Shown: piece after piece, positions 56,292 through 64,000 of the stretch
Layout: the number at the start of each line of letters is the position of its first letter
Numbering within the stretch: position 1 is the stretch's first letter
Source: Bacteroidales bacterium
GTDB taxonomy: Bacteria; Bacteroidota; Bacteroidia; Bacteroidales; UBA932
Direction of reading: 5' to 3'
Assembly (NCBI GenBank): GCA_017412645.1
Contig: JAFPWX010000003.1
Span: 62,001-126,000, forward strand
Length of the DNA stretch: 64,000 nucleotides
Position numbers and translations under genes: made by a program
The notes under the pieces: model-generated
The model's database searches: none
Told to the model about the DNA's origin: nothing
Seen by the model: only the letters and a program-made list of their open reading frames with translations

Positions 56292-56308
56292 ATCAGCAAA
56301 GTTAGGCG

Positions 56309-57016
56309 CTAGCTGCGGCCGAGTTTTTCGCAGAACTCCCTCATCCCCTCCGTGGCCACTTTCTCGATCTGCTGTATGCGCGGGTCGTGGAAGGCGAGGG
56401 GTTTCGGATCGATGAGCCAGATGGGGGCCTCGGGCCGGGCGTAACGGTAGAGGCTGGCGGCAGGGTAGACGCTGAGCGAAGTGCCCACGATTAGCACTAT
56501 GTCCGCCTTGGCCACCAGGTCTATCGCCTCCATCAGCTTGGGAACGGCCTCGCCGAAAAAGACTATGTGCGGGCGGAGCTGAGCCCCGTTCGGGGCCTTG
56601 TCGCCCAGGGAAACCTCCCCGTAGCCCACGTCGAAGACCTGCTTCTCCGAGAAGCCGTCGAAGTCGTTATAGCTGTTCTCCGGACGCACCTTGGTGACCT
56701 CGCCGTGCAGATGCAGAACGTGCGTACTCCCTGCCCTTTCGTGCAGATTGTCCACATTCTGGGTGATCACGTCCACGCGGTATTTCTTTTCCAGTTCGGC
56801 GATGAGCCTGTGGGCTTCGTTGGGCTGTACTTTTGCCAGGTTGCGGCGTTGCATGTTGTAGAAGTCCAGCACCTTGCCGGGATTGCGGGCCCATCCTTCC
56901 GCGGACGCCACTTCCATAGGGTCGTAATTGTCCCAGAGACCGCCGTTGTCGCGGTAGGTCCCGAGACCGGATTCGGCGCTCACTCCGGCGCCGGTGAGAA
57001 CTGCTATCCTATTCAT
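56309..57016 (-). CDS. cobB: Sir2-family NAD-dependent deacylase (CobB-like)
   Basis: A 235-aa sirtuin removing acyl groups from lysines using NAD. GAGVSAESGLGTYRD, TQNVDNLHERAG with the catalytic His in VLHLHGEV, RPHIVFFGEAVP, GTSLSVYPAASLYRYA and IDPKPL are present. There are no cysteines between the catalytic His and RPHIVFFGE, so the usual zinc ribbon is missing. At the acyl pocket it reads FYNMQRR where E. coli CobB has FYNARRR, so the Tyr is kept but the paired Arg is Gln. It overlaps the upstream ATPase gene by 8 bases. Confidence 0.93.
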   Translation of the reverse strand: MNRIAVLTGAGVSAESGLGTYRDNGGLWDNYDPMEVASAEGWARNPGKVLDFYNMQRRNLAKVQPNEAHRLIAELEKKYRVDVITQNVDNLHERAGSTHVLHLHGEVTKVRPENSYNDFDGFSEKQVFDVGYGEVSLGDKAPNGAQLRPHIVFFGEAVPKLMEAIDLVAKADIVLIVGTSLSVYPAASLYRYARPEAPIWLIDPKPLAFHDPRIQQIEKVATEGMREFCEKLGRS

Positions 57017-58166
57017 TTATACCGAAATAATACTTTTTAGCCCAATACTCGAAGAGGGGGTCCAGAAGGACCGGGTGCTCGTCGCTGTCCTCGAAGGTGA
57101 TGATTTCTTTTTTGCAGAGCGCCTCCTTGAGTCTCTTCACGTTGGCGGAAGAGTTGAGACCGTAGCGGCCTATGACCTCGGCCGACGAGAACTTCTGATG
57201 ACCTTCCAGGATGGCCTTCAGGAGCGAGGCCTGATAGGTGGTGAGCCCCTCCATGATGGCAACGAAACGCGGTTCGTGAATGGAAATGAGCATATCCAGG
57301 GCCTCCATGAGGGTGGCCTCGATGATGTAGCCCTTGCTAAGTGAATCGCAGATGGCGGAGAAATGGTTGATATACCAGATATTCTGCCGGAAAAGTTTGC
57401 AGACTCCAAGCAGCAGGTCCCTTTCGATAACCTTTCCGCTGACGAGGAAACCCTTTACCACATAATCGATTATCTCCCTTGTGTCCACGGGGCCTATGGG
57501 CAGATGCTCGAAGCCGCGGCGGAAGAGTCCGGGACGACCGAAAATCTCCTTCATGGCATTCACCTGCGAGCCGGATAGAATGAAGGAGCAGAGCCTCTTT
57601 TCTTCTGGGGAGAAGGCCCCGAGAACGGAGTCGAACACACGGAGAATCTGCTCTCCTTCGTCGAAGAGGGCGAGATCCTGGAATTCGCTGATAATCACGA
57701 AGCAACGGCGTCCGGTGGCCCTTGCGATGCGAAGGGGGAGCGTGAGTATCGCTTCCAGGTCCCGCTGGTCGCTGTCCCAGGAAAGGGAAAGGACTGTGTC
57801 TTCGGAGGCGAATAGCCTCGGGTCGAAGACGAAATGGGTGCCTTCCAGGTACGACGCCACCGCGTCCGCGAACTCTTCTGGCGTCGTGCAATGGAGCCGC
57901 AGCACCGTGCTGCCCATGCGGAGCATGAACGCCTCGCGGCTCCGGACGCCTAGCAGGGAGAATTCGGCCACCGAGAAGGCGTCGCCCCCGATGCGCATAT
58001 TGTAGAGGGTCTGCTGCACCAGCGACATCTTTCCTGTCTTGGGAGGCTCCCACAGAACTACGTTCTCGCCGCCCGCGAGCAGATTGGCTAGCGCCATGCC
58101 TTCGCTTTTCCGGCCGATATTGTGCTTGCCGGTGACATGCTTGTTGTAGATAAAGGCTCCGTCCAT
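57009..58166 (-). CDS. Archaeal-type/STAND-like ATPase with winged-helix C-terminus
   Basis: A 385-aa P-loop protein. NIGRKSEGMALANLLAGGEN precedes the P-loop EPPKTGKMSL (residues 40-49), where the first Gly is Glu and the usual Ser/Thr after GK is Met. CFVIISEFQDLALFDEG is the Walker B/sensor region, and SFILSGSQVNAMKEIF follows. The C-terminal part (from about 290) is a winged-helix-like domain (LLKAILEGHQKFSSAEVIGR) closing with LLDPLFEYWAKKYY. It resembles the ATP-binding proteins widespread in Bacteroidetes, whose role is unknown. It overlaps the sirtuin gene and is divergent from rplU. Confidence 0.82.
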   Translation of the reverse strand: MDGAFIYNKHVTGKHNIGRKSEGMALANLLAGGENVVLWEPPKTGKMSLVQQTLYNMRIGGDAFSVAEFSLLGVRSREAFMLRMGSTVLRLHCTTPEEFADAVASYLEGTHFVFDPRLFASEDTVLSLSWDSDQRDLEAILTLPLRIARATGRRCFVIISEFQDLALFDEGEQILRVFDSVLGAFSPEEKRLCSFILSGSQVNAMKEIFGRPGLFRRGFEHLPIGPVDTREIIDYVVKGFLVSGKVIERDLLLGVCKLFRQNIWYINHFSAICDSLSKGYIIEATLMEALDMLISIHEPRFVAIMEGLTTYQASLLKAILEGHQKFSSAEVIGRYGLNSSANVKRLKEALCKKEIITFEDSDEHPVLLDPLFEYWAKKYYFGINE

Positions 58167-58189
58167 GGGGAAACATTTTTGTTGCTTCG

Positions 58190-58197
58190 CAAATTTA
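58190..58197 (-). promoter_or_regulatory. Promoter -7 box of the ATPase-sirtuin-PAS-exonuclease operon
   Basis: TAAATTTG on the minus strand, 23 bases before the ATG at 58166. Confidence 0.65.
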
Positions 58198-58207
58198 TAA
58201 ATAAATT

Positions 58208-58238
58208 TTTGCTGATAATCATTTTTTTACTACTTTTG
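58208..58238 (+). promoter_or_regulatory. Promoter of rplU-rpmA (-33/-7)
   Basis: TTTG at 58208-58211, 19 bases, then TACTTTTG at 58231-58238. It is a textbook Bacteroidetes promoter and gives a leader of about 85 bases. Confidence 0.85.
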
Positions 58239-58245
58239 CACCCCA

Positions 58246-58330
58246 ATTATTATTGAAGGCCGCAGGGGCCAGCCAAGAGCCGCCACGGGGCGGACGCCTC
58301 CGGTCAAAAACTGTAAAAAGTTTTTTGTTT
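58246..58330 (+). promoter_or_regulatory. Structured leader of rplU
   Basis: The leader holds GGCC-GCAG-GGGCC (about 58258-58270), CCGCC pairing with GGCGG (about 58280-58293), and a 7-bp stem AAAAACT (58306-58312) with AGTTTTT (58319-58325) followed by TGTTT and the ATG. The last hairpin resembles a terminator right before the start codon. Ribosomal-protein operons often use such leaders for autoregulation; that role here is inferred. Confidence 0.6.
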
Positions 58331-58642
58331 ATGTACGCAATCGTAGAAATTGCAGGCCAGCAGTTCAAGGTGGAAGCCGGAAACGAGATTTTCGTGCAGC
58401 GCCTTCCTCAGGCCAAAGATGCCAGCGTAGAGTTTGACAAGGTGCTTCTCGTAGACAACGAGGGCAAGGTCAAAGTCGGTACTCCCTACGTCAAGGGCGC
58501 GGTCGTAAAGGCCACGGTCCTGGACGACTCCGCCAGGGCGGACAAGGTCATTGTTTTCAAGAAGATCGCCCACAAGGGCTTCCAGACACTCAATGGTCAC
58601 CGCCAGAAACTTTCCAAGATTAAAATCGACTCAATCGCTTAA
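58331..58642 (+). CDS. rplU: 50S ribosomal protein L21
   Basis: The 103-aa L21 starts at 58331 ([20 protein letters not shown]). Conserved parts are [20 protein letters not shown] and the C-terminal RNA-binding [20 protein letters not shown]. The frame continues upstream to 58253 but only through the leader. It precedes rpmA by 5 bases, the universal L21-L27 pair. Confidence 0.97.
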   Translation: MYAIVEIAGQQFKVEAGNEIFVQRLPQAKDASVEFDKVLLVDNEGKVKVGTPYVKGAVVKATVLDDSARADKVIVFKKIAHKGFQTLNGHRQKLSKIKIDSIA

Positions 58643-58647
58643 GCACT

Positions 58648-58908
58648 ATGGCACACAAGAAAGGTCAATCAAGTTCCAAGAACGGTCGTGACAGCCACAG
58701 CAAACGACTGGGCCTCAAGAAGTTCGGTGGAGAAGCCGTAAAGGCCGGTAACATCATCGTCCGCCAGCGCGGCACCGTCCATTATCCGGACCGCAACGTC
58801 GGCATGGGCAAGGATCACACCCTCTATGCTCTCATCGACGGCACCGTTGTCTTCAAACGCAAGAAGGAAGACAAGTCCTACGTATCAGTACTTCCTTTCG
58901 AGAACTAA
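58648..58908 (+). CDS. rpmA: 50S ribosomal protein L27
   Basis: The 86-aa protein starts [20 protein letters not shown], the glycine/lysine-rich N-terminal arm that reaches the peptidyl transferase centre. [23 protein letters not shown] and [16 protein letters not shown] are typical of the family. There is no N-terminal leader peptide of the kind cleaved in Firmicutes. serS follows at 15 bases. Confidence 0.97.
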   Translation: MAHKKGQSSSKNGRDSHSKRLGLKKFGGEAVKAGNIIVRQRGTVHYPDRNVGMGKDHTLYALIDGTVVFKRKKEDKSYVSVLPFEN

Positions 58909-58923
58909 TCTCAAGGGTCAATT

Positions 58924-60198
58924 ATGCTGACACTCAAAACATTGCGCGACGACCCTCAGTGGGTCGTTTCGCGTTTAAAGGTAAAGAACTTCGACGCCGA
59001 GGAGATAGTTTCCAAGGTGTTGGAGCTCGACGCCGAGCGCCGTAGTCTGCAGCAGCAGAGCGACGCACTGCTCGCGGAGCAGAAAAAGCGCGCCGCAGAA
59101 ATCGGCGCCCTCATGAAACAGGGTCTCAAGGCGGAAGCCGAGGCTGCCAAGGCAGCGGTGGCTGAGCTCAAGGCCCGCAGCGCAGAACTCCTCGCACGTG
59201 GCGATCAGGCCGCAAAGGATCTCCAGGATCAGCTGGTGCTTCTTCCCAACCTTCCATATGAACTCGTTCCGGAAGGCAAGAGTGCCGCGGACAACCTGGT
59301 GTTAAAGGAAGGCGGTCCAGCCGAGGTGAAACTGCCCGAGGGAGCACTCCCGCACTGGGAACTCGCCCGCAAGTACGACCTCATCGACTTCGACCTCGGA
59401 GTAAAGATCACCGGCGCCGGATTCCCAGTCTATAAGGGCAAGGGAGCCAAGCTCCAGAGGGCCCTGGTGAACTTCTTCCTCGATCGCAATGCGGCCGCAG
59501 GCTATCAGGAGACCGAACCCCCCGTGGTGGTGAACGCCGCCTCCGGCTTCGGCACCGGTCAGCTTCCCGACAAGGAAGCCCAGATGTACCACGTAGGCCT
59601 GGACGATCTCTATCTGGTTCCCACCGCAGAGGTTCCGCTCACCAACATCTACCGCGATGTCATCCTTACTCCGGACCAGCTTCCGCAGAAGATCACCGCC
59701 TACACCCCCTGCTTCCGCAGGGAGGCCGGCAGCTACGGCAAGGACGTGCGCGGACTCAACCGTCTGCACCAGTTCGACAAGGTGGAAATCGTGCGAGTGG
59801 AGAAGCCCGAATGCAGCTATGCCGCGCTCGACGAGATGCTCGCCCATGTGGAGGGCCTCGTACGCGACCTCGGCCTCAAGTATCACATACTCAGGCTCTG
59901 CGGCGGCGACATGTCCTTCACCAGCGCCATCACCTACGACTTCGAGCTTTGGAGCGCTGCACAGGGCCGCTGGCTGGAAATCTCCAGCGTCTCCAACTTC
60001 GAGACCTACCAGAGCAACCGCCTGCATCTCCGTTATCGTGACGAAGAGGGCAAGCCGCAGCTCTGCCACACTCTCAACGGTTCGTCCCTCGCGCTTCCGC
60101 GCGTGGTGGCGGCTCTCCTCGAAGACAACCAGACCCCGGAAGGCATAGTGATTCCGGAGGTGCTGCGTCCCTACACAGGCTTCGACATCATCAAGTAG
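58924..60198 (+). CDS. serS: Seryl-tRNA synthetase
   Basis: SerRS charges tRNA-Ser, including the UGA species encoded in this window. The 424-aa class II enzyme has the N-terminal coiled-coil arm (about 25-105) that grips the long variable arm. The catalytic core follows: VPTAEVPLTNIYRD, motif 2 FRREAGSYGKDVRGLNRLHQ, the serine-binding ISSVSNFETYQSNR, and motif 3 HTLNGSSLALPRVVAALLE. ruvC begins directly after the stop. Confidence 0.97.
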   Translation: MLTLKTLRDDPQWVVSRLKVKNFDAEEIVSKVLELDAERRSLQQQSDALLAEQKKRAAEIGALMKQGLKAEAEAAKAAVAELKARSAELLARGDQAAKDLQDQLVLLPNLPYELVPEGKSAADNLVLKEGGPAEVKLPEGALPHWELARKYDLIDFDLGVKITGAGFPVYKGKGAKLQRALVNFFLDRNAAAGYQETEPPVVVNAASGFGTGQLPDKEAQMYHVGLDDLYLVPTAEVPLTNIYRDVILTPDQLPQKITAYTPCFRREAGSYGKDVRGLNRLHQFDKVEIVRVEKPECSYAALDEMLAHVEGLVRDLGLKYHILRLCGGDMSFTSAITYDFELWSAAQGRWLEISSVSNFETYQSNRLHLRYRDEEGKPQLCHTLNGSSLALPRVVAALLEDNQTPEGIVIPEVLRPYTGFDIIK

Positions 60199-60753
60199 AT
60201 GGCCCCCAAGACCATCCTCGGCATCGACCCCGGAACCAACATCCTTGGTTACGGGGTCATTGCCGTCGATGCGGCCGGCAAACCCTCCTTCATCGACATG
60301 GGGGTGCTGGACCTGAGGCGCATCGCATCGGCATACGACAAACTCGTCTGCATCAACCAGAAGGTGTCGGCCCTGTGCGACCTTCATCATCCCCAGGAAC
60401 TCGCCATCGAATCGCCCTTCTATGGTAAGAACGCCCAGGTGGTACTCAAGCTCGGGCGTGCTCAGGGGGCTGCCATGATTGCGGCCGCCGCAAGGGGCAT
60501 GAACGTTCACGAATACGCTCCCCGCGAGGCCAAGATGGCAATCTGCGGCAACGGCGGTGCATCCAAGGAGCAGGTTGCCATGATGGTGGAAAAGACTCTC
60601 GGTATCAATATCGAGAGCAAATACCTCGATGCCACCGACGCCCTGGCCATAGCCATGTGCCATTTCTATACACTCACAAGTCCTCTCAAAGGACTGGGCG
60701 GCTCCTCTTCCTGGGAGAAGTTCATAAAGGAGCATCCGGAGAGAGTAAAATAA
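60199..60753 (+). CDS. ruvC: Holliday junction endonuclease RuvC
   Basis: RuvC resolves Holliday junctions during recombination. The 184-aa RNase H-fold nuclease has catalytic Asp in ILGIDPGTNILGYG, Glu in ELAIESPFYGKNAQ, and the C-terminal pair in YLDATDALAIAMCHFY. VHEYAPREAKMAICGNG is the DNA-binding region. Its ATG abuts the serS stop. The usual ruvA/ruvB partners are not in the window. Confidence 0.96.
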   Translation: MAPKTILGIDPGTNILGYGVIAVDAAGKPSFIDMGVLDLRRIASAYDKLVCINQKVSALCDLHHPQELAIESPFYGKNAQVVLKLGRAQGAAMIAAAARGMNVHEYAPREAKMAICGNGGASKEQVAMMVEKTLGINIESKYLDATDALAIAMCHFYTLTSPLKGLGGSSSWEKFIKEHPERVK

Positions 60754-60803
60754 TTTTTTTGCGCCTTTAAACCATCCCCGCGCGAGCGCATCCAAGTACG
60801 CGT

Positions 60804-63686
60804 ATGAAACCTTATAGCCTTCTCATAGCCATAGGAATGCTGTTTTCCACAGCACTTGGCGCCCAGCACAAAGTAACTGCAACCCTTCAGGATTCCCAAA
60901 GCGGCGAGCCCCTGGCATTTGCCACTGTTTCGCTTACCCGCGACGGGGCCAAGAACGTATACAAGTACGTGCTTTCCGGCGACGACGGAAAGGTGGATTT
61001 CGAAGGCGTGCGCAGCGCGAAGTATGTTTTCAAGGTAGAACTTCTCGGCTATAAGTCTTACAGCCGCGAGATTACGGTAGATAAGGACCTGGCTCTCGGT
61101 GTTCTGAAGGTGAACCCCGACGCCGTTCAGCTCGAGGGGGCGATGGTGTCCGATGTCGGCAATCCAATCATCGTCAGGAAAGATACCATCGAATACAACG
61201 CCTCGTCCTTCAAAACCACCGAGAATGATGTTCTGGAAGACCTTCTGAAGAAGCTTCCCGGCATCGAGATAGGCGACGACGGCAGCATTACCTCGAACGG
61301 CAAGGCTATCGACAAAATCACCATCAACGGCAAGACCTTCTTCCTCAACGATCCCCAGCTTGCCAGCAAGAACATTCCCGCCAGCATCATCAACAAAGTG
61401 AAGGTGGTGAACAAAAAGAGCGAGCAGGCGGAATTTACCGGCATCGACGACGGAGAGGAGGAGACGGTGATCGACCTCTCGGTGCGTCGCGGCATGATGC
61501 ACGGATCGTTCGGTAACGTGATGGGTGGCGTGGGCCACGACATCCCGGCCTCTGAGGGTCTGGTGAACGACTGGCGCTACCAGGGAGCCGGTTTCATCGG
61601 CAATTTCACGGACGAACGTCAGATCAGTATAGTGCTGAATGCGAACAATACCAATAACCGCGGCTTCAACGATCTTTCCGGCAACATGATGGGGAATATG
61701 CGTGGGGGCCGTGGAGGCGGTTTCGGGGGGAACACGGGCATCACCACTTCCTACATGGTCGGAACCAACGGGGCATGGACCCTTTGCGACGGCCAGATGG
61801 ACCTCGGAGGTAACTATCTTTTCAATCATACAGGAAGAGATGTTCTCACGCAGAGTTCGAAAACCACTTATCTGGACGACTACAACCTGCTTTACGACAG
61901 CAAGGGCGGCAGCAACACCATTTCCAACGGCCATCGTTTCGGTATCAGACTGGACCATGTGTTCAGCAAGAACACTTCCATCCTGTTCGAGCCGCGTATC
62001 GAGTTCGGTAACGGTAACTACACCCAGAGCAGCGAATATACCACTTATGCCGATTCTCTGGACGGTTCCGCACCGGTTAAGGTGAACTACGGCGACTCGC
62101 GCGACGCAGGCTACAATACGAATTTCAATACCAGCGGTTTCGCTCTTCTACGGCAGAGGCTCGGAAAAGCCGGGCGTACGCTCACTGTGATGAGCCGCTA
62201 TTCGCTGAGCGATAACCGCCTGAATTCCACGAACGTAACCAATACTTATGTTGCGGAAGCCAACTCTCCGGTGAATCAGCAGATTGCACAGAAGAGTAAC
62301 AATTATTCGGTATGGGGTAGGGTTACGTATACCGAACCGCTTGTGAAAAATCTTTTCCTGGAGGTGAACTACCGCTATGGATGGGCACTTTCCAAATCGG
62401 AGAAGAACACCTGGGACAATATCCTGAATGTCCAGAGCTACGAATATTCCAACGAAATAGTGAACCGTACGAACCAGCACAACTTCGGGATGAACCTGAT
62501 GTACCAGCTGGACAAGTCGAGGGCGCAGATAGGTTTTTCCGCCATCCCGGTGAAGACTTATAACAGTACCACCCGCTACAACAGCCTCGACAGTTCTTAT
62601 TCTCCCGTGGATACCACCTACACCACCTGGAAGTTCGCTCCGAGCGCCATGGTGTGGTGGGAGTTCAGCGAGAACGCTAATGCGCGCCTGTTCTACCGCG
62701 GCAACGTCTCGCAGCCGTCTACCAGCCAGCTCATGCCGGTTCCCGACAATACGGACCCCCTGAACGTGAACTTCGGTAATCCCACACTCACTCCTTATTT
62801 CTCGCACAACGTCAACGGCGATGTGCGCTACAACAACAAGAAGACCTTCGCGTCATTCAATATCCGTTTCAACGGTTCATACACCTCCGACCCTATCGTA
62901 AGCGCCATCTGGTACTCGAACGGCGCCGCCTATTCTATGCCTCTGAATGGTCCCGATGCGTTCAGCGCGGGCTTGTTCGGCTTCGCCAACATCCCCCTCG
63001 GCCGTTCCAAGTTCTCGATATCCAACTTTACCAGGGCGAACTATTCCGAGTCCTCGTCTTACATAGGCTCGGATATCGACATGAGCAAGTACACCACCGG
63101 GAACGACTACTACGGCTTCATGGAGGAACTGCTCGGCAACGTTGCGAACGACACCTACTTTGCCGCCCATTTCACGCAGAACCGCACGCGTACGCTCGGC
63201 ATTACCGAAAGGCTTCGCCTGGTATATCGCACCGACGCCCTGGAACTCTCGGCCAGCGGACGTACCCGCTTCAACAGGAGCACCTACACCATTCAGTCGT
63301 CCAGCAATATCAGGACCTTTAACAACCAGATCCGCCTTGGAGCAACCTGGACCTGGGATGGCCCCGGCCTCACTTTCAAGGGAGAGGGCGACTACAACTG
63401 GTATAATGGCTATTCCAACCAGGATATGACGCCCGAGTACGTGCTCAACGCTGAGATTCAGAAATTCCTGTTCAAGAAGAAGTTCACGCTGGCCGTGAAG
63501 TGCTACGACATACTCGGTCAGGCCAAGCAGCTCAGCGTAACCGACTCCGCGAACTTCCACAGCGAAGTGCTCAACAACACCCTGGGGCGCTACATCATCG
63601 CTTCGCTCACTTATCGCTTCGGCAACATGGACCGCAGCAAGATGCGCGGCCCAGGAGGCCCTGGCGGTCCTCCAAGAATGAGGTAG
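60804..63686 (+). CDS. TonB-receptor-like outer-membrane beta-barrel protein
   Basis: A 960-aa exported protein. The signal peptide (MKPYSLLIAIGMLFSTALGA) is followed by a carboxypeptidase-D-regulatory-like beta domain (TATLQDSQSGEPLAFATVSL), then a plug-like region (TENDVLEDLLKKLPGIEIGD, ITINGKTFFLNDPQLASKN). A large barrel closes with YIIASLTYRFGNM, and a Gly/Pro-rich tail ends PPRMR. A glycine-rich loop (GNMRGGRGGGFGGNTG) is notable. It belongs to the OMP barrel group related to TonB-dependent receptors. There is no SusD partner nearby and the ligand is unknown. Confidence 0.88.
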   Translation: MKPYSLLIAIGMLFSTALGAQHKVTATLQDSQSGEPLAFATVSLTRDGAKNVYKYVLSGDDGKVDFEGVRSAKYVFKVELLGYKSYSREITVDKDLALGVLKVNPDAVQLEGAMVSDVGNPIIVRKDTIEYNASSFKTTENDVLEDLLKKLPGIEIGDDGSITSNGKAIDKITINGKTFFLNDPQLASKNIPASIINKVKVVNKKSEQAEFTGIDDGEEETVIDLSVRRGMMHGSFGNVMGGVGHDIPASEGLVNDWRYQGAGFIGNFTDERQISIVLNANNTNNRGFNDLSGNMMGNMRGGRGGGFGGNTGITTSYMVGTNGAWTLCDGQMDLGGNYLFNHTGRDVLTQSSKTTYLDDYNLLYDSKGGSNTISNGHRFGIRLDHVFSKNTSILFEPRIEFGNGNYTQSSEYTTYADSLDGSAPVKVNYGDSRDAGYNTNFNTSGFALLRQRLGKAGRTLTVMSRYSLSDNRLNSTNVTNTYVAEANSPVNQQIAQKSNNYSVWGRVTYTEPLVKNLFLEVNYRYGWALSKSEKNTWDNILNVQSYEYSNEIVNRTNQHNFGMNLMYQLDKSRAQIGFSAIPVKTYNSTTRYNSLDSSYSPVDTTYTTWKFAPSAMVWWEFSENANARLFYRGNVSQPSTSQLMPVPDNTDPLNVNFGNPTLTPYFSHNVNGDVRYNNKKTFASFNIRFNGSYTSDPIVSAIWYSNGAAYSMPLNGPDAFSAGLFGFANIPLGRSKFSISNFTRANYSESSSYIGSDIDMSKYTTGNDYYGFMEELLGNVANDTYFAAHFTQNRTRTLGITERLRLVYRTDALELSASGRTRFNRSTYTIQSSSNIRTFNNQIRLGATWTWDGPGLTFKGEGDYNWYNGYSNQDMTPEYVLNAEIQKFLFKKKFTLAVKCYDILGQAKQLSVTDSANFHSEVLNNTLGRYIIASLTYRFGNMDRSKMRGPGGPGGPPRMR

Positions 63687-63692
63687 GGGTTT

Positions 63693-64000
63693 CTAGCGGG
63701 ATTCCTCCCCGATAAGTTTGTGATCCATCCAGCGGGTGCCGCGGATACGTATCAAATAGAGTATTCCTCTTACATTGAGCTCTATGCACATCGCAATCCA
63801 GTAGCCCATGAGGCCAAGGTGCGGTGTGAGTATGACCGCTAGGCCTATGCGCGCCAGCCAGATGCTCACGAAGTTCATTGCTGTGGGCACTTTCGTATCT
63901 CCTGCTCCGGTGCAGCAGCCTCCCGCCACTATCGAAATGGCATATCCGGCCTCGGCGAAGGCCTCGAGCCGCAGGCATCTGGCACCCAGCGCCACCACTT
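63693..64000 (-). CDS. MATE-family multidrug/polysaccharide exporter (N-terminus off the right edge)
   Basis: Only the C-terminal ~102 residues are visible. They contain transmembrane helices (AISIVAGGCCTGAGDTKVPT, RIGLAVILTPHLGLMGYWIA) and end in a charged tail (MDHKLIGEESR). The AGDTKVP...MN...W..R pattern is typical of the last helices of MATE transporters. The substrate cannot be told. It converges on the TonB-like gene with a 6-base gap. Confidence 0.82.
   Translation of the reverse strand, partial: VVALGARCLRLEAFAEAGYAISIVAGGCCTGAGDTKVPTAMNFVSIWLARIGLAVILTPHLGLMGYWIAMCIELNVRGILYLIRIRGTRWMDHKLIGEESR

Noticed and set aside
55430..58166. Calling the ATPase-sirtuin operon an anti-phage defence system
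   Set aside because: The sirtuin is of the CobB deacylase type rather than the long defence-type Sir2, the ATPase family is widespread in this phylum, and the surroundings are housekeeping genes. It is kept only as an open question.

Overview
The window reads as a GC-rich chromosome segment from a member of the Bacteroidetes, most likely an uncultured Bacteroidales. Three things point there. Promoters carry the TAnnTTTG -7 box typical of the phylum, and genes lack Shine-Dalgarno sequences. The gene families are typical of the group: a histone H1-like small protein, a DksA-like protein without its zinc cysteines, a DAHP synthase/chorismate mutase fusion, a GH57 plus GT4 glycogen cluster, and OMP beta-barrel families. 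Many exported proteins start with Bacteroidetes-style signal peptides or lipoboxes. Coding density is very high, and most of the window is core chromosome rather than accessory DNA.

Layout. 1-4.4 kb (minus): a truncated secreted M6 metalloprotease, a histone-like gene, pth, rplY and a C11 (clostripain-like) lipoprotein protease. 4.4-8.2 kb: xerD, a nicotinamidase-like hydrolase, tdk (minus), rsmI and a helix-hairpin-helix protein. 8.25-9.72 kb: a mobile-element-like island, in which a REP-associated Y1 transposase (RAYT) and a 117-aa partner gene are bracketed by two 90-bp four-arm palindromic units. 9.8-16.1 kb: recA (minus), divergent from an rlmN - patatin/outer-membrane barrel - recX - M48 protease - CYTH operon. 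16.1-17.7 kb: pdxA and rnhA (minus). 17.7-23.1 kb: a tightly overlapping operon of rfbD, rfbC, an aminotransferase, prephenate dehydrogenase, DAHP synthase/chorismate mutase and a DUF3737 beta-helix protein. 23.1-25.7 kb: a large MscS-type channel (minus). 25.8-29.6 kb: a MalY/PatB-type C-S lyase, a Tat-exported phosphoesterase and xseA/xseB. 29.6-39.4 kb: a glycogen/alpha-glucan cluster (glgB, debranching enzyme, GT4, GH57, phosphorylase) running into ribF. 39.5-41.5 kb: greA, a HIT protein and a thioredoxin-fold lipoprotein. 41.5-42.6 kb: tsaB and cvpA (minus). 42.7-47.1 kb: ileS, the DksA-like gene and lspA. 47.1-50.8 kb (minus): two outer-membrane barrels and a large EF-hand-bearing membrane protein of unknown function. 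50.9-53.1 kb: a secreted esterase and a lipoprotein serpin (convergent). 53.17 kb: tRNA-Ser(UGA), followed by a palindrome-rich non-coding stretch. 53.6-55.4 kb: two unknown exported proteins plus an outer-membrane phospholipase A. 55.4-58.2 kb (minus): an operon of ATPase, sirtuin, PAS protein and DEDDh exonuclease. 58.3-60.75 kb: rplU, rpmA, serS and ruvC. 60.8-63.7 kb: a TonB-receptor-like barrel. 63.7 kb to the edge: a truncated MATE exporter (minus).

The most interesting points are the following. First, the RAYT module and its paired 90-bp palindromic units, with an unrecognised partner gene one base upstream of the transposase. Second, a recurring arrangement in which the -7 box sits 6-8 bases before the ATG, predicting leaderless mRNAs, often at back-to-back divergent promoters. 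Third, structured leaders in front of greA and rplU. Fourth, an ATPase-sirtuin-PAS-exonuclease operon whose purpose is unclear. All functional calls come from reading the translated sequence; no database search was run.
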